Part shown: piece by piece, positions 34,801 to 47,900 of the stretch
Layout of the letters: every line of letters begins with the position of its first letter
Position numbering within the stretch: the stretch's first letter is position 1
From: Sanderia malayensis
Lineage: Eukaryota; Cnidaria; Scyphozoa; Semaeostomeae; Pelagiidae
DNA length: 64,000 nt
Direction of reading: 5' to 3'
Assembly (NCBI GenBank): GCA_013076295.1
Contig: RQOL01000861.1
Location: forward strand, 4,628,235-4,692,234
Program-made: the position numbers and the translations under genes
Notes under the pieces: model-generated
The model's input: only the letters and a program-made list of their open reading frames with translations
Told to the model about the DNA's origin: nothing
The model's database searches: none

Positions 34801-35505
34801 TTGAAGCTGTTCATTTTCTGTCAGCAACTTCTTTGCACTTTCTCTGTAAAAATTGAAAGCATGAAGCAGCATTATATACCTTATAAAAACAAATTTACAA
34901 CAGGTAACACAGAACCCAAACCACAGGCACAAAAATGGCATGTTGGGTGAAAATTCCTCAAGAATTTCCATTTGCAATAACACCGATTTAAAGCATGGTG
35001 CAAAATAACACATCACTGTGAAAAAACTCAAGGAAAATGAGAATAAGGGATGCAGCTCAATAAAAGTTTGAAAAGTTGGGAGATGGTAAAGAAGATCTTC
35101 ACCTGTACTCTTGTTTTGTTCTTTCAGAAACATGAAGCTTGCCTTCCCAAAGATGTGCATTGGCAACAGCACTTTTCACAACAGTGTCTTTGTCTTTCGC
35201 TTTGTCACCTTTCTTGCTGCAACGAATTGGAGTAAATGGTACAATTTAGAGGGAGTTCGACTATTTTATTGGTCTTTTGGACTTGTCAGGCCTCAACGGT
35301 AAGTTTTGGTGACAATTGTTGAATGAAGATATTTGATTTGATTTGTTGCGACAGGAAGGAACGATGACCCAAAAAGGGCAAGATTTCAGGCCTTACTGTA
35401 ATCAAATAACATTTCCAAAATAACTGAAAGTATAAGATCCTTAAAAGCATACCTCTTAGATTTTTCCTTGCTCTTAGATTTACCTTTCTTAGTCTTTTTC
35501 GGCAT
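31856..35505 (-). CDS. BBOF1: Basal body-orientation factor 1, coiled coil, with apparent frameshift
   Basis: Fifteen exons: 35453-35505, 35103-35216, 34720-34843, 34564-34629, 34160-34302, 33992-34072, 33810-33880, 33626-33722, 33430-33477, 33251-33319, 33022-33134, 32826-32916, 32616-32683, 32232-32489, 31856-32066. The start is MPKKTKKGKSK, a basic N-terminus. The rest is heptad-rich coiled coil, then the diagnostic C-terminal block HSTNSVFSDMKEAESF ... VDIGDLTWEQRERVLRLLFA (residues about 420-460). Expected length is 535 aa (human about 529). BBOF1 acts at basal bodies and axonemes of motile cilia. Exon 5 is 143 nt, one short of a whole number of codons. Family similarity continues in the +1-shifted frame from about 34197 and all later exons fit that frame. 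Read literally, a stop appears at the start of exon 7 after 194 codons. Sequence error or a real null allele cannot be told apart here. Confidence 0.93.
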
Positions 35506-36169
35506 TTTTATTTCACTGTTTTTCCAACATCCAGCTCTCTGTTTGCGTTTTAGATTGTTGTTAATATCACCACAGCCTCATTTTCATTGGGAAAGTTGCC
35601 ATGTCAACAACTCAATGGAATCAATACACTTGGTTGTTGTTGTTGCTCTTATGGCATTCAGTGTCATTTATTTCCATTGGAAACCATATTCACCATACAA
35701 CTAATATTAATTCAGCAAGTAAAAGTAGATGTAGAAAGAAAGTAGAAAGAGATTTAATAAAAGGCAGAACAAATTACTGTCATGCGAGAGCCATTGTCTT
35801 ACTTGGAAATTTTGGCATGTTTTATATTCCATTAGAACAATATTAAAAATAATTTTTTCATTAGAGAAAATTACGCTACACAATACTAGCCGGTAGCCAG
35901 TAACTCAATGTTGCGAAGCACATAAAATTTAACATGTAGTTAAACGTTACTTAGTTTCAATAATTATTATAAGCATATACGCGTTTTTTATAAGAAACCT
36001 TGCTAAAGCTCCACCGGTGAGAGTCTCTTAATTTTAATTTTACGTGTAGAGTATAAGTAGGCGTTGATGTTTCAAATCCCTGTCGTGTTATACTTAAATC
36101 ACTCTGCATAATACAGACTTTTATTTAAGTTACTTTCTAAACTATAAGTATATCATTTTTTAAAATCAT
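35506..36169. other. BBOF1 promoter and spacer
   Basis: Holds the X-box at 35595 and otherwise AT-rich unique sequence without a convincing gene. The open frames at 35468-35846 lack family resemblance and overlap the promoter. Confidence 0.5.
35595..35608. promoter_or_regulatory. RFX X-box upstream of BBOF1
   Basis: GTTGCCATGTCAAC differs at one base from the palindromic X-box GTTGCCATGGCAAC. It lies 90 bp upstream of the BBOF1 ATG, next to an inverted CCAAT (35586-35590). A weaker X-box-like TTTCCATTGGAAAC follows at 35671-35684. Confidence 0.7.
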
Positions 36170-36353
36170 CAGGGGCGTCGTGGCCGGGGGGGCAGGGGGG
36201 GCCATGGCCCACCCTGTGAAAGCAAAATCGCTGGATTTTTCGGAAATTTTGGGGATTTTTTTACTTTTTCGGAAAATTTTCAGCATTTGACCCACTTTTC
36301 GGAAATTTTTTGCGCTTGGCCCACCCTAAAATTCAGGTCCCACGACGCCCCTG
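36170..36353. mobile_element. hAT-type MITE with perfect 8-bp target-site duplication
   Basis: Inverted ends CAGGGGCGTCGTGG and CCACGACGCCCCTG, flanked by AAAATCAT on both sides (36162-36169 and 36354-36361). The 8-bp duplication and CAGGGGCG terminus are typical of hAT elements. The interior is G-rich and non-coding. The right duplication contains the stop codon of the neighbouring channel gene. Confidence 0.92.
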
Positions 36354-36357
36354 AAAA

Positions 36358-37818
36358 TCATGTTAATCTGTCAGCCATTCCTTTATTGTACGGCTCAAGG
36401 TTGCTTATTTGCGCTCCTTTACGTTTTGGTAGAAAGCGAGCAGCTATGGCCCGAACCAAGAGACAGACGACTTCAATAAGTGACATGCAGGACGCTCCTA
36501 GTAGTAGCCCCATTTGGCCACCAATATCACTGAATATATTCACGATTGGATACAACTCCTTTTCTTCGTAAACAATCTCCGACAGCTCATCGTAATAGAA
36601 ACTAACTTGCATGAGTTTCTGCCTGATCTCACCGATACTGTAATTTCTATTGTTCGGATCTTCTCTTTCCACTTCTGCAATAACCTTCGAGAACATATCT
36701 GCTTGCCACCTCTGTGGCCATGGATTCTGGCTTACCTTTGTCTTGTAAATCGCTTCACGGCACGGTAAACTGCAATTGCACTTTTTGTAGTTAAAATTTC
36801 GCCACACTCTTGCTTTGCAATGCAGGTAGTCTTTGTACGAGGTGAAATTCCAAAGATTTGGATACACACTTTCGGGCATGAAGACACGCATTGTCGGAGG
36901 CACGTACTGGCACGCATTGTAATACGCTATGCTCTTGCAGGAATAATAGCAATTTTCCACTGTGTATTTTCCCGGTATTATACTTACTATGTTTTCATTG
37001 CCATTTTTGGTACAGTTGGCTTTAAAGGGACTCGGTTGTCTAATCTTAATGCTTTTCTCAATTCCAACATGCGTGTGATAGCCAGGTGATAGGTAGACGG
37101 AGTTAGTTATTCGTAGTTGCTCCTCTGGATCATGAATGAAAGCAAGCAGACCGCTTCTTCTATCCTCCAATGGTCTCTCGTTTTGTTTTGATCCTTCGTA
37201 TTCATTTTCATCGTAATGCAAAACCATTTGCAGTCCGTTCCGCTCTCCCGACCAAGCCTGCTTTAAATTTGAGTATTTGTTCAGCGTAAAGCACAGGCAT
37301 AGGCTCGGCGTGAGCGTAAACATAGATGGGAATTTGAAAGCGTCCTGGCCAATTATCATATTGTGCTTTGAATAGTTAGCCATGAAGAGTTTACAGGCCA
37401 TGTTGAAATACTTTTGGTTGATTTTGTTCTTGAATTTCCAATTGCGCTGAGAGCAATTCAACGGCAAGTATTCTGCCTGCGGAGGAGGATTTTCAGCCAA
37501 ACTTTGAACATTCGTATCGCAGAATGTGATAGCTGGCATTGACATTGTGGGGCTGATCTTTTTCTCTTGTGTTACGTAGACTTCCTTTTCACGATGCTTG
37601 GACACTGTGTAGACTAGTACGTATATCAGGGATCCAACTGAACAGAGCAACAGTGCTGTCCACACCAATCTTTGCCATCTGCTATTAGCCGATGCTATTC
37701 TAGATGGCCCGTGAATAGTCAGGTTTTGTAGTTCTTCATACAGCTCTCCATTTTTTATTACTGCATCAGCAGAAGTGTTATATTCTTTTGCTTTCAGTGA
37801 GTCCAATGACTTATCCAT
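36358..37818 (-). CDS. DEG/ENaC family sodium channel subunit (ASIC-like)
   Basis: One coding exon, 486 aa, complete. The cytoplasmic N-terminus carries the conserved His36-Gly37 gating motif. TM1 is about 50-70, followed by the post-TM1 motif MPAITFCD. A large cysteine-rich extracellular loop contains several N-glycosylation sequons. The conserved pre-TM2 and pore segment SDIGGQMGLLLGAS, with the G-A-S selectivity filter, leads into TM2 (about 430-455). The C-terminus is short and basic. Members form trimeric amiloride-sensitive channels gated by protons, peptides or force; the ligand cannot be read here. A likely splice acceptor (CTGTAACAG) ends exactly at the ATG, so a 5'UTR exon probably lies further right. 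The TGA stop (36358-36360) is inside the 8-bp target duplication of a hAT MITE, so the 3'UTR begins with transposon sequence. Confidence 0.95.
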   Translation of the reverse strand: MDKSLDSLKAKEYNTSADAVIKNGELYEELQNLTIHGPSRIASANSRWQRLVWTALLLCSVGSLIYVLVYTVSKHREKEVYVTQEKKISPTMSMPAITFCDTNVQSLAENPPPQAEYLPLNCSQRNWKFKNKINQKYFNMACKLFMANYSKHNMIIGQDAFKFPSMFTLTPSLCLCFTLNKYSNLKQAWSGERNGLQMVLHYDENEYEGSKQNERPLEDRRSGLLAFIHDPEEQLRITNSVYLSPGYHTHVGIEKSIKIRQPSPFKANCTKNGNENIVSIIPGKYTVENCYYSCKSIAYYNACQYVPPTMRVFMPESVYPNLWNFTSYKDYLHCKARVWRNFNYKKCNCSLPCREAIYKTKVSQNPWPQRWQADMFSKVIAEVEREDPNNRNYSIGEIRQKLMQVSFYYDELSEIVYEEKELYPIVNIFSDIGGQMGLLLGASCMSLIEVVCLLVRAIAARFLPKRKGAQISNLEPYNKGMADRLT

Positions 37819-38971
37819 CTGTTACAGTGCAAGAAAACAAAACAACATTTCCAGTCAGTTGAAGGGTGCAAAAAAGAGAATTTGATAGGGCTTGGGCATA
37901 AGATTACTGACTTGGCCTTTGAAACTGTAATACCACTTATCTGATATGGTATTCTGAAAGAGCTGGAAAGATCCAATATTCTATTTTCCTTTTGACATTG
38001 CGTAACGTAGGTTGTGCAAAACCTTTTTATATTGAATTTATGGGACAGACAGAAATCAAAACCGAATCAATATTTATAATTATTTATTTCGCAGCTGTAT
38101 GCGTTTTATTTTTGCATTTTTGCATTGGTAAGCTGAAAAATGAAATTTTGAAATAAATATTACAGCCATAAATCTGTAAATTACTTATTTGTTATTATCC
38201 AAGTTAATTACAAGAAAGGAAATCAGTCCCTTGCCAAACCGTTTGTTGTCAGAAAAATAAGTCTGCTTATTAATAAGTATAATAAATCTGTTTGATTAGT
38301 TTACTCGTCAATGTAGAAATGAGATGGAACAGCCAACAAAATAAGGCGAAAAGGCAGTTTTATTTGCAAAATGTGAATTGCATGATCAAACACCAAACAC
38401 TTCATTGCCATTACCATAGATCTTCGAATAAGCCTCGTGGAGCTTATTTGCAAAAACGAAATTTTAGCTGCATTATTGTTCAATATTGAGCAAAATAAAA
38501 GGTATGCGATGCAGCCAATCAATAAAGTTATTGGTTTAAATTTGCTGTTATTTGCAATACACTCACTAAACAACTCCAATGTGTGGAAACTTGGGCTCAA
38601 TATCCTTGCAAATGATTTATCAGGAAGGGGGCTTATTCGAGGATTTACGGCAATCCATGTTCATACTGGTTGTGGACTCGAACTCAAATCCCAAATCAAT
38701 AAAGTTCTTGGTTGTCTTGCGAAAATTTCTGTTGTTGTGTTGTACGTCATTATGTCATTATTGACAAATGAGGTTGGATTTTGTTTAGAAAGTTTATATT
38801 CTTATGGTTTAAACATAAGAAGATATATAACTACGAAACAAGAAAGATATTATTTTCTATTAAAATCAAACAGAACATGAAGTGTTTGAAAAGAACAAAA
38901 GCACAGTAGACAAAATTGTTGGCCTAGGCACACTCTTTTGGACCACTTGACTGTTGAAAGAAAAGAAAACC
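37819..38971. other. Divergent promoter region between channel and spectrin genes
   Basis: AT-rich spacer between the minus-strand channel start and the plus-strand spectrin start, carrying one MITE (38412-38651). The open frame at 38437-38880 mostly runs through the MITE and is not taken as a gene. Confidence 0.5.
38412..38651. mobile_element. MITE, family B (TACCGTAAATCCTCGAATAAGC ends)
   Basis: The left end TACCATAGATCTTCGAATAA and the right end GGGGCTTATTCGAGGATTTA are inverted relatives of the ends of the element at 60223-60690. Confidence 0.65.
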
Positions 38972-41900
38972 ATGGCGGTAAATGAAACTTTTGAAACACA
39001 ACGCATCCAGGAGCTCAAAAATGAACGGATTAACTTGCAAAAGAAAACCTTTACAAAATGGATGAATACATTTTTAAAGGTTTGTTCTTCTTAACTTGTT
39101 TCTCGAAACTTTTTGCACAATGTTTTCATTGCACCGCCCACTTTTGATATAAAATTGTACAATGTTGCAGGGTGAGTTTTTTGTAAACAATATATTTGAG
39201 GATCTTTCTGATGGCAGAATTCTGATCAAGCTATTAGAAGCAATTTCTGGAGAGAAAGTTGGAAGGATAGGTATGTATGAAAGTTATATGTATAAATGTA
39301 AACATATCCACTCTGGCAACACTTGTTTATAAAGCAAAATTCATTGTGTCAGCTCAAAGGAATTATTCATCCCTATTCTATCAAATGTTTTTCTTTTTTA
39401 GCTCGAGGTAAACAGAGAATTCACAGAATGGAGAATGTTTCCAAGGCTTTATCTTTTCTTCAGAAATCCGTAAGTTCTTATTTCCAAGCTTGATTCTATG
39501 CAAACCTTAAGCCAGGTATTTTATGCTGGCATTAATGAAGACTATAGAAGAGCAATGGAAATCCTGCATCCAAGTTCAAGTCCACCTTAACTTTTTGCAA
39601 GTAATTTCTTACAGATACCTTACAGGGTGACAGGAATAGAAAGTGCAGAAGGAATAAGGGGTAACTTACAGATACCCCTTATTCCTTCATTTAAAAAGGC
39701 CCTAAAAGTGGGTAAATATGATTTATGAATGCAAAATTATTAATTTCAAAAGGTGAAACTTGAAAGCATTGGTCCCCAAGACATTGTAGATGGAAATAGA
39801 GATTTAATTCTTGGATTACTATGGATGATCATTTTGAGGTTTCAAATATCAGATGTTCAAAATGAGGTAAGCAAGCAGTGCAAATTAGAATGCTTGATTG
39901 AGTGAGAACTAATCAACAGCAAATGCTCTTGTAGTTGCTTGCAAATAACAGTGGTGAAAATGCACTGCAGCAAATCAAAAATTCTTTGAGTTAAAGGAAT
40001 TTGTAAAAATTACAATATTTTCTTCATAGAGTGGTTCACAAGATGCAAAGTCAGCCAAAGAAGCACTTTTACTTTGGTGTCAAAGAAAAACCAAAGGGTG
40101 AGATTTTATTTTATTTGGAAAATTAGTTTGTTTGAAAAGTCCCAAGTGGAAGCTTCATAGAAGTTAGTTGCAACTTAACAGAAGCTATTCTTTACCACTT
40201 GGATGTTTTAGACGAGGTAATGCATAGTGAATGGTGTGGTTGATCTGACATGGTAGGACAAGCAGTCAGAGTCAATGTAATACTGATTTCATTTATTTAT
40301 TTTTGTATTGCTAGGTATTCTGGTGTAGACATAAAGAATTTCACTACAAGCTGGAAGAATGGTCTTGCATTCAATGCACTCATTCATAAACACAGGTATC
40401 TATTTTTCTTGTAGTAGATGCTAGATACTTCTTTTGGCAGTAATTGTCTGCTTTCTAAGACAGGAGTGTGTCGCTTGGTGGTTAGCCTTGTGCTGGGTTT
40501 GATCCTTTGGAAGCCATGTCTTTACTTGCTCAAACCCACATACAGTAGAACCAAAAACTCAGTAGTCCCTTCTTCCGAGATGATCGATTACCCAGAATTT
40601 TCGGGTGTAAGGGTTTATACCAACCAAATCCACAACCATTCAAGTTGTTTGACAACTGAATTAGCTGTATAGTATAAATATTTGTATTAACTTACTTACT
40701 TAAGATTATGACAGATTACCTCTGGTATATTATATATTTTAGTTCTGCAATTATCTTATAGGGTTGAATATAGTATGGTTAAGGTTTGTCTTCTTTTCCA
40801 TAGACCTGATGTACTGGATTTCACAGAGCTTCAGCCTTCAAAGCACATTTCTAATTTATCCAACGCATTTGACATTGCAGAACAACGACTTGGTGTTGCT
40901 AAGTTACTCGATCCTGAAGGTGCCATATTTTTCTCCTATTTGATACACTACTCTAGTTCATTATTGTCAAATGTTACGCGTATTCAAAATGTTTCTATCT
41001 TCTGCTGCTCAGTTTAAGCTAATTTTATTCGCAATTTTTTGCCACCATATGTAAAGAATTGAAAGTTAGTTAAGCAGCAATTGCATGTTTGGGGAGATAT
41101 GGTATGGGGTCAGTTTAAGTGCTTTGCCTGCTGTTGCTAAAGGAAGAGTTCAATTGTTTAGTTTGTGACGATTTTCTTATCGTTTCTTTAGATATTGACT
41201 GTCCTCGACCAGATGAAAAATCCGTCATGACCTACGTGTCAATGTTGTATCAATATTTTGCCAAAATGAAGCACGAGGAGACGGGAGGAAAGAGAATTGC
41301 CAAGGTAACTGCAACAAGCATTTGTGTAATTTTCCTATCATGGCATACTGGTCCTAACAACTAGTCTAGCATTGTTGCCCTGAAAGCTGGCTGACAAGGA
41401 GAGATGTTTCTACGTAGAAGCTCAAGGACCCCAAGCATTATTATCTATTCGTTAGAAATTGTACGAAGTCTGTATTGTTTGAGGCGGGAGGGGGGATGTC
41501 ACACATTTTTCCAGACTCGCCCATCGACACAGAGTATCATTACAGACCATTTTTTGAAAGCCTACAATGGATATTTTGTTGTCATCTTTAATAATAATAG
41601 TAATGAAAATTGTATTAAAAGTCGAATGTCTAAACAAGATAACCTATCAGTACAATATATATTTACTGCTATCATTAGGGTCTTGAATGAATGTCGTTTT
41701 GAGTCGTTTTTCTTTGACGTTAATCATGATTGTGTCCCTTTTCAGATAATTGGACTGCTAATAGAGGTGGATAAAATGAAGGCTGATTACATTGCAATGG
41801 TCAGCAGTCTTTTGAAGTGGATCCGAAGCAAAGTCGAATTTCTCGAGAGACCCGTTCCGAAAACATCCAAGCTACTACAACAAACCATGAACGAAGCCAA

Positions 41901-44900
41901 GACATTTAGAACGGTGGAAAAGCCACCAAAGTAAGAATCGAATAGAGCCTTGGTTGTTTTCAGATGATCCTCTGCTCATTATAATGATAATCTCTACAAC
42001 CTTCGTTAACCAGAAGTTTTAGTTTTATAGTTGCATAAAATGATGTATTTTTCATTCGTTTGCAGATACACTGAGAGGGCTAGCATTGAAGAGTTCTTTT
42101 TTGTACTGCAAACTAAAATCAGTGCCAACCAACACAAGCCTTATCGTCCTCCGAATGGAAAAACCATCAGTGACGTAAGCAAAGCTTGGAGTGAAATGGA
42201 AAAGGCGGAACACAGACAAGAGATTGCGTTGAGAGAAGAGCTTGCAAGGTAGGCAGGCTATGATGTTCCGAGTTTAAAAGACAGACAGGCTTTGATTTCA
42301 TTAAAATTACAGTGACAATGCTGCGGAGGCTACTTATATTTTCGGAGTAGTCTTTGCTTGGAAATCTAAGAAGTGGACCATTTTATCAGAAATACTTCAC
42401 AGTAAATACATCAGTGAAGTGTTATTTTTATTATAGACAAGAAAGACTTTCTCACCTTGCGGAAACATTTGAAAAGAAGGTAAGAGTTTGTTATGTGAGA
42501 ATATATTTATAGGGCTTCCTTTCTTGCGTTTAGGTCTCTGGAATTTTCTCCGAAATAGTTAGGCAGGAAGGTTTCTCGCTCATCATTCTCTTATTTTCTT
42601 GTCAGGCATCTCTACGTAACTCTTGGCTTGATGAAATGTTCCGGGTGATGGAGGCAGAAGAGAAAAACTCCAAGTCTCTCCAAGTTTCCAACATAAACAT
42701 CAGTTTCAAAAGACACGAGGCAATGGAAACGGACTTAAGTGCAAGGGTAAGACTTTGCAAGGCATTGTCATTGCCATTGGCAACGCACCTTACTGTCATT
42801 GTTTGAATGGTTGTTGTCTTGGTTTATCGACTCGTTGTCTTCTTGTCAGGAGATTAAAATTAAGAACATTGAAACCATTGCCCAAGAACTTGTCAACGAA
42901 AATTATGAAGGAAGTGAAAAGGCAATGAAAAGGTATTTTTATTTGTGGTAGTTGAAACATTTCATTAGCTGAAGGTGTGTTTTTTGCAGGCGTGCACAGG
43001 CGTGCACTGTTTAATGCGTAATGTTGTTTGATTTTCCTGACAGGTTAAATGAGATAAAGGGAAAGTGGACGCGTCTGTTAGATATGCTTAACCAAAGGAG
43101 AAGATTTCTTGTTAGCTTGAAAGAAATTTGTCCTCTGCTATCTGAAATCGAAGGACTCAAATTGCATTTAAAGGATATGGAGGTAATTATCTCTCTTGCC
43201 TTGCATTGCATCTTATACCATTGCTATTACTATCAATGTTTTAATTACTATTCTCATTTATGGTGCGTAGCAGAAGCATATTCTTGTAAAAGATTGATAT
43301 TTTCTGAATGGGCCAGTTGCTGATTCAACTCAATTTTAGTCTTGTCCTAAAGTCTTGTGAAAATCCAGAATGCAAGATCCAGTGTTTATCGTTAGTTCAA
43401 CTCTTGTGGCGAAATTGTTGGCACTTGTGCTTGCCACTCATGGAGTCGCGGATCGATTCCACTCAACTCCACTTGAAGTTGAGTTGAAGTTGAGTTGAAA
43501 TTAAATGAGGCCTGGTACACCGAGGATCTACAAGAGAATGTAGATCCCCGGCGTACCGGGACTTTTCGTCTTTCCGTCGAGAATGATTTTCCGGCAGAAA
43601 CGCCGAAAAACCATCTACGTATCGTACTCAACTACTAACTCTGTTGGTACACCGGGGTGACGAGGGCCAACAGTGCCGGTCTGTTCATATATATCCAGCG
43701 ACATCTGCTTGGAGACTCGCCACCAATAGATATAGACACGTCAAATTACTATCTGGATTCGTGTGCACAGATATTCTAGTTGTGGGCACGAGAGTAAATA
43801 CGCATGCGTATTCATATCACAAGTTATCCTTTGTCTATAATTTGAGTTCAAGTTATAGACAAATTATATATTCTTTATCAATTTCAGTTTTTATTTGTTC
43901 TGTGATACTGTGTACGGGTGCTTCTAGAGACAATTTGCCTTACGCAGATGAGCGAATTGACTTGGAGAGGGCTGGGTCGATCGCTGGTGGGGTGAATTTA
44001 CTCTTCGTCTGCAACAGTGCATCATCAAACGCTATTGTATTAGACACCCAAGCAGCACCCACCTGAATTCTGTTTACAGCTAATACTATTGATATTACTC
44101 TTACCATTACTATTGTTATTACTATTTCCATTATTATTACCATTACTCTATGGATATTTTAATACATTAGATGAAATAGCTAAATTTGTTATGTTCAGGC
44201 TTAGACCCTTTTTTTGTTCTCGCTTTTTAGGCTGGAATGTCTTTTGATGAACAACCAAGGCAGCTTGATTCAGTCAACGACCTCTTGCAAAGGCACATTC
44301 TGGTTGAATCGCAGATTAATGGACACAAGAACAACATTAATCAACTGAAACAAACGTTCAATACCTTGGCTCGCAATAAACATCCCAAGACTGAGCTGGT
44401 TGCTGAAAAAATGCAGGATGTTGTGTTAGTTTTTCAGGTAGGTTCCTTTTCTTACTAAAACCAACTGGAGAATAGAAAATCTTTTCTTTCTCTCAGGTTA
44501 ATTTTTTATTTTCCCACGGTTAAAAAGTAGCTGATGGCTCTTTTGAGTCTTATTTCAAGATTATTTCTTGCTCCAATTCCACTCTTACCGTGGAAACCCG
44601 CATAAAAGAACTTGCAGATGTTGCAGATCCATGTAAATGTTCGAACACAATAGGTTATTGTTTTGTCTATTGTCTTAGGAGAAAATTTAGCTTAAGGGTT
44701 CTTATAAAAGTAGGTTCCTTCCTGTATGCGAGTTGCTATACAGTACCGCTCTTAATTTTTGAACACCATAGACTCAATTTGTTTTTGTCTTCCTATCTCA
44801 TCATCTCTTGTCTTGCATCCATTCTTGTTCCATAGTCGATAGATATAAGGCAAGGAGAAACCATGGAGAAAAGGGAGCTTTGATTCTGAAACCTTAGGAT

Positions 44901-47900
44901 ATAAGATCTCCTTCCCAGGGAATCTCTTCTTGCTTTATAGTCTAAGGTCCCCTTCGTCTCTCAACCTTTTTTGCAGTTTCTCAGTTTAATTACTTTATGA
45001 TTCCTCCTTGCTTTATCAATCCGTTCACAAGTATTTTGCTTATCACCCTGCAGAAAGTCAATCGAATTTCGAATGAGAAGAAAAAGAAATTGGAAGAGTC
45101 TCGTGATTTTCATACATTTGTCCAGACCGTCCAAGAGGAGATTGCTTTCATTGAAGAGAAGGCGCAGCTCGCAGCAACGAAAGAAGTCGGCAAAAACCTG
45201 GTCGCTCTTACCCGTCTGCAGAAAAAGCTACAGGTAAGCCAGCTGTTTACTTATTTCCATCCCACCCCCCTCTTGCATGCTAAAGCAGCAATTGTTCACC
45301 CCTGTTGGGTTGTTTGGCTGGTGCTAGATGTTTGGCTGCTGAAGGAAATGAAATGGTGATTAAGCAAATCCGAGCATACCGAGCGTTAGGTATAAGTTAA
45401 AGTTTGGTCGTATAAGGAAGGTCTACACAACACACAGCACATGCACATGCTCTAGACAATATGCATATTGTTAATCTACGCTATTATCTTGTTATGCAAC
45501 ACAATATCTACTGAATTCGAGTCATGTCTACGCAACCTTCGCGCACAGTCGGGGCCATGTCTGCATTGTTTAGGTACTATGTCAGTGAGTAACCTGGAGC
45601 CCCGCGAACTACACTACTTACATAAGTAGACAGTGTTTACACGCCAAATCCCGGGCTTCAATCGAAGAAAGTCACAATTCGCGGTTTTAATCGAAATTTC
45701 TATTTAACATTATTTTAGCACGGAATGCAAACCTTTTTTACCGACGGGAAATATCTATAAAAATTTAATATAAATGCTATAGAATTTTATTTTTCCAGGG
45801 ATTCGTGTTTTAGCGTTCAAGTCTAGACCATTAAATATGTGTTAATAATTGTTTCTATTTGAAGTCGGTAACTTGATTGATTGTAGCAGGTGTGCGACGT
45901 TCCATTCTTTCAATGCCGAAGAGTGAGAGCCGTTTTTCGAAACTTCTTCTTTGTGCCTATGTATGTGAAGGTCTGACGAGAATACGCCAATGAAAGAGTT
46001 ATTTGCAAAATCATATTTGCAATGTCTTTGGGTCAAGTCAATTCACATATATTTGCTTTGTGAGCGCACAGCACACATTAGCTTTATTACAAGCGTTATT
46101 AGTTTTACGCTGCTAATTAAGATCATGAGTACACTGCAGCTCAAAAAGCTCACAAGCAAACTTATCTGATCACATAATTCTTGTTTGCGGTTTCATTATC
46201 AGGTTTTTTCAAAATCATCTGTTTGCAGGAGAGCTTAATCGTCTGCCCGGATTCTGCCTGGATGTCTATTTGCATAAATTAAAATTCATTAAGTTACTTT
46301 GTCTGCCGGGCTTTGTAGATGAGTCAAAATATCATTGTCTTAGTTTTGTTTGAAATTTGTTTACAGACTAAGCTGAAGCGTCGAAGTCAGTCTGTATTGT
46401 ACAATGTGGAGTCAGTCTCTTCATTCACAATGTTTGTTCTCCTCCACTGCGCCAGCCACACCGTATGTTTTGATATGGGAGATTAGTCGAAGAGGTCGAT
46501 GTTGACCTTTAAATGCTTCCCTATGCTGCACCTATGGCAGCAAGTCCTGGTGACTTGCTGTAGTTTCATAGTACTGTTGGATGATCTGGAAAACTGTACA
46601 GCGCGTGGGTTAATTGCTGTGGATTGCAAGCATAGGGCATTATCGTTGCACACATATTGCTTATTGCTTCAGCTTGAATAACAGCTGACTTTGCTAATAA
46701 AATGAGCTAAGAAAAGCGCGTTTCCGTGCCTAACTCAATTTTTTTGATTTAGACATTTCCGTGTATGTGCAGTTGAATAATTTATTACTGCGATACATTA
46801 TATGTTATGTTTGAATGAATTTTCTCAGAAGCAATAATTGAATCACCGACTGTCTGAATTTTATGTTATATCCTGTATGCGTAAGTGCAGCCTATATATA
46901 CTGCTACTGCCTGTTGTTTGTGAGCTTTTATTGGGGTCCAGTACGTGTTTTTATACCCCTCAGTCATTGCTCAAAAAGAATTTTTTTACATTTGCTGCTG
47001 CGTAGCGAAGCGTCTGCGCAGCTGAGTCTTTTTCGAGAAAAAATCTTGTGTGTTTGTGTCATTCTAGCCTCCGCGTAGCCTCAAATGCTCCTCCCTTCAC
47101 CGCGCACGCTGGTTTTATTTTCAATTCATCAATGGCGATAATCTTTGCTGCAGTGTAGTGAGAAGTGCCAGAAATATTGGGGAAAGGATATTTGGTTGGG
47201 TTTGGCTATTAATAGCTAGTTTATAAGATTATTTTATAGGACTAGTATTGTCTCGGGAAAGAGGGAGGTGCAGGATGTGTGCAAAACTTACAAAAACGCT
47301 CTTTAACCGGAAATGAATTTTCATTGGCTAACGCGATTTTTCTTAGCGACGTGGTAGCAACGGGTCTGGCCATGGATCTTCACAGTGAAAAGCCTATGGG
47401 CTGCGCCTAACTCATGTTTTAAAAGTTGGTTTTATCGCGTTATTTTGGTAAAATATTGAACAAAATATGTTTTTCTTGCGGGTTCGTATATGATATTTCA
47501 AATTTTTCAAGTTTTTTCAAACATTTTTCACTTCTGGGTTTTATTTTTCGCTTTGTCAAAACATACCAAATTTAGGCTCGTCCGCCAGTCCATTGGTCAG
47601 TAAACTCAATTATTAGGGTCATACTTCATTTCAATCGAGGAAATACAAAATTCTAGAAAATACTAATCATAAATAGTGCGGGTTCGTGCTTTCTCGGTTA
47701 GTTTTCAAACGCAGCTAATGTACGAAATGTTATGTTTCACTTGTATGAGGAGTGCAGATATGAATTGCAGACATGAATATGAATTGCGCATTCGTAAATG
47801 TTATTATTTTTCTTTAATTGATTTTGACCTTTTTTGATAGTAGGATGGCATAATCTCATCCATTTCAGAATTTTTGCAAATAAATAGATGGCACTTTTCC

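Noticed and set aside
38437..38880. 147-codon open frame before the spectrin start
   Set aside because: Half of it lies in a MITE of family B.
43644..44066. 140-codon open frame in a spectrin intron
   Set aside because: It overlaps the SINE candidate and a microsatellite, has mixed low-complexity composition and no family resemblance.
46372..46464. Candidate extra spectrin exon ([13 protein letters not shown]...) after a TTTACAG acceptor
   Set aside because: Exons ending at 45233 and starting at 61395 already join into one continuous spectrin repeat; this piece has no spectrin heptads.
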